A stretch of DNA of 64,000 nucleotides from Streptomyces sp. NBC_00582 (GTDB lineage: Bacteria; Actinomycetota; Actinomycetes; Streptomycetales; Streptomycetaceae): NCBI RefSeq assembly GCF_036345155.1, contig NZ_CP107772.1, positions 9,548,001-9,612,000 of the forward strand, written 5' to 3'. Every line of letters begins with the position of its first letter. Position 1 is the stretch's first letter. The position numbers and the translations under genes are program-made. The notes beneath the pieces were generated by a model. The model was not told the origin of the DNA, made no database searches, and saw only the letters and a list, made by a program, of their open reading frames with translations. Below are positions 63,207 to 64,000 of the stretch, one piece after another.

Positions 63207-64000
63207 TCACACGTGGTCGCGCGCCCGCTTGAAGCGGGCCAGACCGTCGGCGAGGTCGACGACCGGGTCCGGGTAGTCGAGCGCCGCCCGGTCCAGGCCC
63301 CGCAGCTTCCACGGTTCGTGCGCCGCCGGCCCCTCCAGCTCCGCCAGCTCGGGCACCCAGCGCCGCACGTACGCCCCGTCGGGGTCGTAGCGCTTCGCCT
63401 GGGTGACCGGGTTGAGGACCCGGTTGGGCCGGGAGTCGGTGCCCGTCCCGGCCATCCACTGCCAGTTGAGCTGGTTGTTCGCCACGTCCCCGTCGACCAG
63501 GAGATCCAGGAAGTGCCGGGCGCCGATGCGCCAGTCGACGTACAGCGTCTTGGTGAGGAAACTCGCCGTGAGCAGGCGTCCCCGGTTGTGCATCCAGCCC
63601 TCGTGCCGTAGCTGCCGCATCGCCGCGTCCACCACGGGGTAGCCGGTACGGCCCTCCCGCCAGGCCTCGACGTCCGCGCCGGCCGTGCGCTCCGTACGCC
63701 ACCGGTCGTGCTTGGTGCGGTAGTCCGCGACCGCCGCCTGCGGCCGCGCGGCCAGCACCTGGCGGTGGAAGTCACGCCAGGCGACCTGCCGTACGAACGC
63801 CTCGGCGCCCGGCCCGCCCACGGCCCGCGCCCGGTGCACGAGCTCGACGGGGGAGAGGGTGCCGAAGTGCAGATGCGGCGAGAGTCGCGAGGTCGCGTCG
63901 CCGGCCAGGTCGTCGTGGCGGTCCTCGTACGAGGCGACGCCCGAGCGCAGCCAGGCGGCGAGCCGGGCGCGGCCCTCCGTCTCACCGCCCTCGGCGAGCG
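63207..64000 (-). CDS. phr: Deoxyribodipyrimidine photolyase, C-terminal part (5' end outside window)
   Basis: The minus-strand frame is open to the window edge. It contains RLSPHLHFGTLSP, the FAD-binding region TGYPVVDAAMRQLRHEGWMH, NRGRLLTASFLTKTLYVDWR, and DVANNQLNWQWMAGTGTDSR, PNRVLNPVTQAKRYDPDG, ending WKLRGLDRAALDYPDPVVDL. These are CPD photolyase/cryptochrome hallmarks, including the conserved Trp residues that pass electrons to FAD. The enzyme repairs UV-made pyrimidine dimers using blue light. In Streptomyces such a gene can be under LitR/LitS-type light control; the MerR and sigma genes nearby fit. Confidence 0.93.
   Translation of the reverse strand, partial: LAEGGETEGRARLAAWLRSGVASYEDRHDDLAGDATSRLSPHLHFGTLSPVELVHRARAVGGPGAEAFVRQVAWRDFHRQVLAARPQAAVADYRTKHDRWRTERTAGADVEAWREGRTGYPVVDAAMRQLRHEGWMHNRGRLLTASFLTKTLYVDWRIGARHFLDLLVDGDVANNQLNWQWMAGTGTDSRPNRVLNPVTQAKRYDPDGAYVRRWVPELAELEGPAAHEPWKLRGLDRAALDYPDPVVDLADGLARFKRARDHV

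Overview
The window is GC-rich actinobacterial DNA, almost certainly a Streptomyces chromosome. Support comes from very strong G/C third-position bias, frequent GTG starts, and Streptomyces-typical genes: a two-domain chaplin with a sortase signal (52060-52773), an SsgA-like sporulation protein (45062-45475), a DUF397 protein, an NsdA-type regulator, SpoIIE/PAS phosphatases and a secreted tripeptidyl aminopeptidase. No rRNA, tRNA or CRISPR array was seen.

Layout. 1-9.3 kb: 3' end of a phosphoketolase, an ATP-grasp protein, a PAS/SpoIIE phosphatase, a small kinase, a Cys-rich copper-storage-like protein, a repeat protein and a FadE26-like acyl-CoA dehydrogenase with a KstR-like operator. 9.3-19.7 kb is accessory and partly decayed: IS5-like, IS701 and LacI remnants surround a secreted subtilase, a hydrolase/NmrA pair, a lone PemK/MazF-like protein, a ferredoxin-type reductase/membrane-protein operon and a TetR regulator. 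A shared 14-bp palindrome (AAACCGATCGGTTT) lies before both operons and, in degenerate form, before the TetR gene, so these probably form a small local regulon.

19.7-35.7 kb is mostly a lipid/steroid-type catabolic region: MpaB-like oxygenase, FAD oxidoreductase, nitronate monooxygenase-like protein, four CoA ligases including PaaK, a crotonase, a DUF35 acyl-CoA-associated protein and two thiolase-like lipid-transfer proteins. FadD19-EchA19-DUF35-Ltp4-Ltp3 resembles the cholesterol side-chain block of mycobacteria. A 17-bp palindrome (TCTGA-N7-TCAGA) recurs before two operons here, suggesting joint control by a regulator outside the window.

35.7-54.5 kb is ordinary Streptomyces core DNA: stress, regulatory, cell-wall and developmental genes. 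54.5-57.8 kb: a TetR/NAD(P)-binding-protein pair split by an intact IS110-family element whose upstream non-coding end could encode a bridge RNA. 57.8-64 kb: stress membrane proteins, a secreted modular protein, an ECF sigma factor beside a MerR/B12-type regulator, remnants of a divergent LysR/PfpI pair apparently hit by one deletion, and the 3' part of a photolyase. Sigma factor, MerR regulator and photolyase together suggest a light-response neighbourhood.
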